This document shows positions 25,339 through 28,248 of a stretch of DNA of 28,248 nt, piece by piece; the first letter of the stretch is position 1, and every line of letters starts with the position of its first letter. The DNA is from a virus. The stretch spans positions 1 through 28,248 of IMG/VR virus record IMGVR_UViG_3300032116_001043; one strand, 5' to 3'. The notes beneath the pieces were generated by a model. The model saw only the letters and a program-made list of their open reading frames with translations, did not search any database and was not told the origin of the DNA. The position numbers and the translations under genes are program-made.

Positions 25339-25629
25339 TTAAAAAGATTTTTTACGAAGTTTTTCTATTGCTTCTCTAATCTTGTTTAAGTATCGCTCTT
25401 GAGGTTTAGTCTCGTTTAAGAACCAATTGTAAACAGTCTGTCGTGTGACTCCAAAAAACTCCGATACATGGGACACAGGAATTTCACGCTCTGCGCAAAT
25501 CAACCCGAGTTGTACCCACGGCAACGAAGTGTCTTGTTCCTTTATGCGGTCAACAAGTCTCTTTGTATATCCAATATCCATAGCCGTAAGCGGGGGATCA
25601 CCCCCCGCACCCTTAAGTTGATTAGTCAT
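25339..25629 (-). CDS. Small helix-turn-helix DNA-binding protein
   Basis: Read from ATG 25629, which overlaps the previous stop by eight bases, this is a 96-residue protein. A longer form from 25653 would overlap more and is less likely. The HTH is in IPVSHVSEFFGVTRQTVYNW, where SEFFGV is helix 2 and TRQTVYNW helix 3, followed by a charged helix KIREAIEKLRKKS. This fits a Cro/XRE-like or transposase-type HTH. The first ~16 residues are Gly/Pro-rich and coded by a GC-rich hairpin. A second in-frame ATG at 25581 comes after it and could be an alternative start. It may regulate the early operon. Confidence 0.7.
   Translation of the reverse strand: MTNQLKGAGGDPPLTAMDIGYTKRLVDRIKEQDTSLPWVQLGLICAEREIPVSHVSEFFGVTRQTVYNWFLNETKPQERYLNKIREAIEKLRKKSF
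25590..25608 (-). other. GC-rich hairpin at the start of the HTH gene
   Basis: GCGGGGG at 25590-25596 pairs with CCCCCGC at 25602-25608 across five bases, giving a perfect seven-pair stem. In the transcript it falls between the two candidate start codons (25629 and 25581). There is no U-tract after it, so it is not a standard terminator. It could affect translation or RNA processing. Confidence 0.45.
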
Positions 25630-26491
25630 CTGCCCACTGTGCAAGCACGTCACTTAGTTCCTGCTTTGCTTCAACTGCAGGTTTCTTTGACTCCCGTTTT
25701 GTTGGTTCAGAAGTAGCCACATCTACTTTAGCGGCTTTGACTTCTGCTTTCGGTGCGGGTGCAGATGCTTCTTCGACTTTATCTACTTGAGCCACAGTCA
25801 TGGTAATTGCTTGTACAGAGGCAGGGGACTTGCTTTGCTTGATTGCGTTATCAAGTTCTTCTTCATTCAACCAACGAATGGCTTTAAAAGTTAACCGTGG
25901 AGTAGAAGAATTGATATCAAACTTAGCCTCAGTTACAACGGCGGTAATCGCTGTGCGCTGTGCTTTAAGATATTTGGCATACGCTTGCATAGGCATACGA
26001 TCACCTTCAGGCTTACCAAAAATAGACTGCGATGGCAGAGTTAGTTGGTATACATCACCGCCAATGTCGTTCTCTAAGACGATAGCAAGTCTTTGTGAGA
26101 AACGGCACGCACGCGAATCACCTTGACCCGATCCCTTGATATTTTGTGGACAATCCGCGCAACTCGCCGCTTGTGGATTCTGAGCATTGCTGGCGGGACT
26201 AACACCGTCAGCACTCCAGCAGTCGGGGGGAACGTTCTTTCCTTCTTCATATGTACCCTCATAGAATGTACGCGAAACGTGTGGCGCGGCATTTACTACG
26301 ACTACGTTCATTGCACGGTCTTCGTTGACCGCAATCTGTTGCCCACCATCCATAAGACGAAATACTTTCCCACGAATGGAAATACGCTTGACTCCACCAC
26401 CACCCGCAAGTGATGCGGTTACGTCGTCAATCTGACGATTACGAATATGGTCGGGAACATTATTGCCGTTGAATAAAGTGATGTCACTCAT
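25622..26491 (-). CDS. Putative ssDNA-binding protein with Cys4 cluster and acidic tail
   Basis: This 289-residue protein has a beta-rich core (VKRISIRGKVFRLMDGGQQ, AMNVVVVNAAPH, VYQLTLPSQS, PRLTFKAIRW) that could be an OB-fold. Four cysteines at 91, 111, 114 and 129 are inserted in it (PPDCW, CADC, RACRFSQRLAIV) and look like a zinc site. A Lys/Ala/Pro-rich linker follows. The C-terminal residues SDVLAQWADD form a short acidic-aromatic tail, as in single-stranded DNA-binding proteins that recruit partners. Its place before the primase-helicase supports a replication role. The family was not identified with certainty. A GGAG site precedes the ATG, which overlaps the previous stop (ATGA). Confidence 0.6.
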   Translation of the reverse strand: MSDITLFNGNNVPDHIRNRQIDDVTASLAGGGGVKRISIRGKVFRLMDGGQQIAVNEDRAMNVVVVNAAPHVSRTFYEGTYEEGKNVPPDCWSADGVSPASNAQNPQAASCADCPQNIKGSGQGDSRACRFSQRLAIVLENDIGGDVYQLTLPSQSIFGKPEGDRMPMQAYAKYLKAQRTAITAVVTEAKFDINSSTPRLTFKAIRWLNEEELDNAIKQSKSPASVQAITMTVAQVDKVEEASAPAPKAEVKAAKVDVATSEPTKRESKKPAVEAKQELSDVLAQWADD

Positions 26492-26919
26492 TTACTTCTC
26501 CTCACAGTGATTGAATAAGAATTTACTACGTTCATACCTTTGGGCATTAGCGTTGGGTGTTCTTCTAGCCATGCTTTTAGGTTAGTTTGATTGATGCGCC
26601 TATGTAAAATGTCATACAATTTATGCTCATCAATATACTCATGCAACGATTCCCAATCGCTAGTTGAGTATTCGGTTTTAACGGAACGAATAATTGTGCC
26701 GTGTTTTGTCTTTATGTTTTTTGCGCCAATCTCTTTGCACTTATCTAGAAAATGATTTGAGATTGTTTCTAATTGAGATTTAATGGCTTCTTCTTTTTCA
26801 GCAAACTCCGATTGCAGTTGCCGTAGATGATCGCGTATCTTGACGTATACCTTGACCATCTGCTCAATAGAAGGGTCTTGCGTTGTTTCTACTTCTTTTT
26901 CCTCTACTTCGTTACTCAT
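26488..26919 (-). CDS. Coiled-coil phage protein, replication region
   Basis: This 143-residue protein has an acidic N-terminus and a coiled coil at about residues 18-62 (KIRDHLRQLQSEFAEKEEAI). A small C-terminal domain follows with TKHGTIIRSVKTEYSTSDW, then DILHRRINQTNLKAWLEEH and LMPKGMNVVNSYSITVRRSK. The C-terminal block is a recurring pattern in phage hypothetical proteins. The N-terminal layout recalls Gp157/Gam-like proteins, but this is not firm. It is the first gene after the promoter at 26950-26978, with AAAGGA before its ATG. A nucleic-acid-related role is inferred from context only. Confidence 0.65.
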   Translation of the reverse strand: MSNEVEEKEVETTQDPSIEQMVKVYVKIRDHLRQLQSEFAEKEEAIKSQLETISNHFLDKCKEIGAKNIKTKHGTIIRSVKTEYSTSDWESLHEYIDEHKLYDILHRRINQTNLKAWLEEHPTLMPKGMNVVNSYSITVRRSK

Positions 26920-26949
26920 GGTGTGTATCCTTTCTTTTTATTTTCATCA

Positions 26950-26978
26950 ATACTAAAACCTAGATTTGACATTGTCAA
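26950..26978 (-). promoter_or_regulatory. Sigma70-like promoter with overlapping palindromic operator
   Basis: On the minus strand a perfect -35 box TTGACA (26978-26973) is followed by a 17-base spacer and a -10 box TAGTAT (26955-26950; four of six consensus matches). A perfect palindrome, TTGACATTGTCAA at 26966-26978, covers the -35 box and could bind a dimeric repressor or activator. The TGA stop of the SNF2 gene lies inside the -35 box. The first ATG downstream (26919) is about 30 bases from the -10 box. Confidence 0.65.
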
Positions 26979-28248
26979 GTAGTTAGATCCTGATAAAGTG
27001 AAATTATTTGGCTATGGATATCTAGTTTCGATTGAAGCATTCTATAAATGCGTTGCTCTGCGGGAGAACCCTGTAAGTGAATAACCGTAACGGGGTTGTG
27101 TTGTCCCTGTCGATGTGCACGCGAGTTTGCTTGTAGATATGTCTCTAAACTTGTTGTAGGACCGAACCATATGATGGTGCTCGCTGCTGTCAATGTAACA
27201 CCATGCGACGCCGCTTGTGGTTGTATCACTAAAACTTTTGGAGATGCTTCACTTTGGAACCGCCGAAAGATATCGGTTCGTGCTTTGGCGGACACTTCCC
27301 CGTTAATAATTTCGTTGGAGTAGCCTTTGTCGGTTAAAAAGTCTGAAACAATATGAATTGCGTGCTTGAACGGGACAAAAATGAGGACTTTGTCACTGGT
27401 CTCGCTTATGACATCATCAAGTTCTGATAAGCGGTTGGAGCAATCAAACTGTACTACTTCTCCGGAGTCTGAGTAGACTGCGCCTGCAGAAATTTGTAGC
27501 AATTTGTTTAGGATAGCCGCCGCATTTACGCCCGATACTTCTTCACCCGCCGCTATCATCAGGGCTTGCTTCTTCATCTGTTGATAGTAGCGCTCCTGTT
27601 GTTTGGTAAGTGGTATCTCTCGGGTTTCGTATGTCATCTCCGGAAGGTCAAGGCACTCTTTCTTGGTGAAACGGATTGCGGGTTGTAGGGCATCGTGCAC
27701 TATGGCACTAGCGTTTTCCCTAGGTAGCCATCGAAACTGTGACACTTTCCACATGACCCTATCCCGCCATGAACCGGAAAACTTAGGTACTCGGTCAGGG
27801 CATACGAGTTTAGCCAATCCGTATGCGTCTTCAGGAGACTGAGATGCGGGTGTGCCTGTCAGCATCCATAGCCATCGCTCAGATGCAATAAGTTTTTGCA
27901 TGACTTTAAATCGCTTGGTGCTTACATTCTTGTAGGCGTTCGCCTCATCAATTACTATGAGGTCAAACTCGTTTGCGTTGATATCATCAGCCACAATCTC
28001 TACACCATCAAAGTTTATGATTACAAACTCTGCATGACCGTTGATAATTCTTTTGCGTTTCTCAGGAACGCCGTATGCCACATCGCATGAACGATGCATA
28101 GCAAACTTAAATAAATCGTCTTGCCATGCCGACTGCATGATAGACAACGGGCATACCACAAGCACTCTTCGTATAAAACCTAACTTCATCAAATAGTCTG
28201 CCGCCCATATCACGGATGCGGTTTTGCCCGTGCCTTGTTCGTTAAAAC
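26975..28248 (-). CDS. SNF2-family DNA helicase/translocase, 5' end outside window
   Basis: The frame runs to the right edge and is incomplete at its N-terminus. A GTG at 28213 is not the start, because codons further upstream encode helicase motif I, NEQGTGKTAS. About 423 residues are visible. Motif II is VIDEANAYKN and motif III MLTGTPASQ. The second RecA lobe has KVLIFVPFKHA, ASHGVTLTAASTIIWFGP and the arginine-finger motif YLQANSRAHRQGQ. This is a superfamily 2 SNF2-like ATPase that translocates on double-stranded DNA; phage members often lie near recombination and replication genes. Only a short sequence before motif I is missing from a standard core. It is upstream of the promoter at 26950-26978. 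Confidence 0.92.
   Translation of the reverse strand, partial: FNEQGTGKTASVIWAADYLMKLGFIRRVLVVCPLSIMQSAWQDDLFKFAMHRSCDVAYGVPEKRKRIINGHAEFVIINFDGVEIVADDINANEFDLIVIDEANAYKNVSTKRFKVMQKLIASERWLWMLTGTPASQSPEDAYGLAKLVCPDRVPKFSGSWRDRVMWKVSQFRWLPRENASAIVHDALQPAIRFTKKECLDLPEMTYETREIPLTKQQERYYQQMKKQALMIAAGEEVSGVNAAAILNKLLQISAGAVYSDSGEVVQFDCSNRLSELDDVISETSDKVLIFVPFKHAIHIVSDFLTDKGYSNEIINGEVSAKARTDIFRRFQSEASPKVLVIQPQAASHGVTLTAASTIIWFGPTTSLETYLQANSRAHRQGQHNPVTVIHLQGSPAEQRIYRMLQSKLDIHSQIISLYQDLTT

Noticed and set aside
25590-25608. Hairpin as a rho-independent terminator
   Set aside because: No U-tract follows it on either strand.
25800-26126. 108-codon plus-strand frame
   Set aside because: It is antisense to the putative ssDNA-binding gene, with no ribosome site or recognisable domain.
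26966-26996. Rightward promoter from the same palindrome (TTGACA at 26966)
   Set aside because: The best -10 candidate has a 19-base spacer and the transcript would run antisense into the helicase gene with no rightward gene to serve.
28211-28213. GTG 28213 as the start of the helicase
   Set aside because: Helicase motif I (GTGKT) is encoded upstream in the same frame up to the window edge.

Overview
The window is a fragment of a tailed double-stranded DNA phage, most likely podovirus-like. Support for this comes from a P22 gp10-type tail/packaging stabilisation protein, a set of large internal-virion or ejection-type proteins, tail collar fibres and a holin/endolysin cassette. No integrase, tRNA, rRNA, CRISPR array or insertion sequence is visible. 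Several proteins have the look of uncultured aquatic (freshwater or marine) phages, including the short glycine-rich motifs of the ejection-type proteins, DUF3310, the AEP primase-DUF927 fusion and the SNF2 helicase. This habitat and podovirus assignment is inference. No host can be named. Terminase, portal, capsid and DNA polymerase genes are not in the window.

Layout. Positions 1-19940 are one rightward late block with almost no non-coding DNA. It begins with a 5'-truncated repeat protein, followed by two tandem paralogous tail-collar fibre proteins (922-2839). A small zinc-ribbon protein leads into a lysis cassette (3060-4993): two single-span membrane proteins, a holin of the gene-transfer-agent 3TM type, and an M15 peptidase endolysin. 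Next come a gp10-like tail protein and a C1q-like jelly-roll protein (5004-7654). The block ends with five genes (7676-19940): three low-complexity virion-type proteins, an AT-rich GNAT acetyltransferase inserted among them, and a 2556-residue giant protein. The giant protein carries an HEIIH zincin-like motif and a C-terminal region like that of 'large polyvalent proteins'.

Positions 20046-28248 are a leftward, probably early/middle, operon. In transcription order it encodes a SNF2-family helicase (truncated by the window edge), a coiled-coil protein, a putative ssDNA-binding protein, a small HTH regulator, a primase-helicase, DUF3310, an unknown protein, a winged-helix protein, a class I methyltransferase, a GT-A glycosyltransferase and a small unknown protein. 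The two blocks converge on a hairpin at about 19945-19968 whose U-tract lies on the leftward transcript. A strong sigma70-like promoter overlapped by a perfect palindrome sits at the 3' end of the SNF2 gene (26950-26978) and probably drives the rest of the leftward operon.

The rightward genes make, load and release the virion. The leftward genes cover DNA replication and nucleotide metabolism at the promoter-proximal end, and regulation and modification (wHTH, methyltransferase, glycosyltransferase) at the distal end. No segment over 300 bases lacks a gene; the longest gaps are about 105 bp (19941-20045) and 55 bp (26920-26974).
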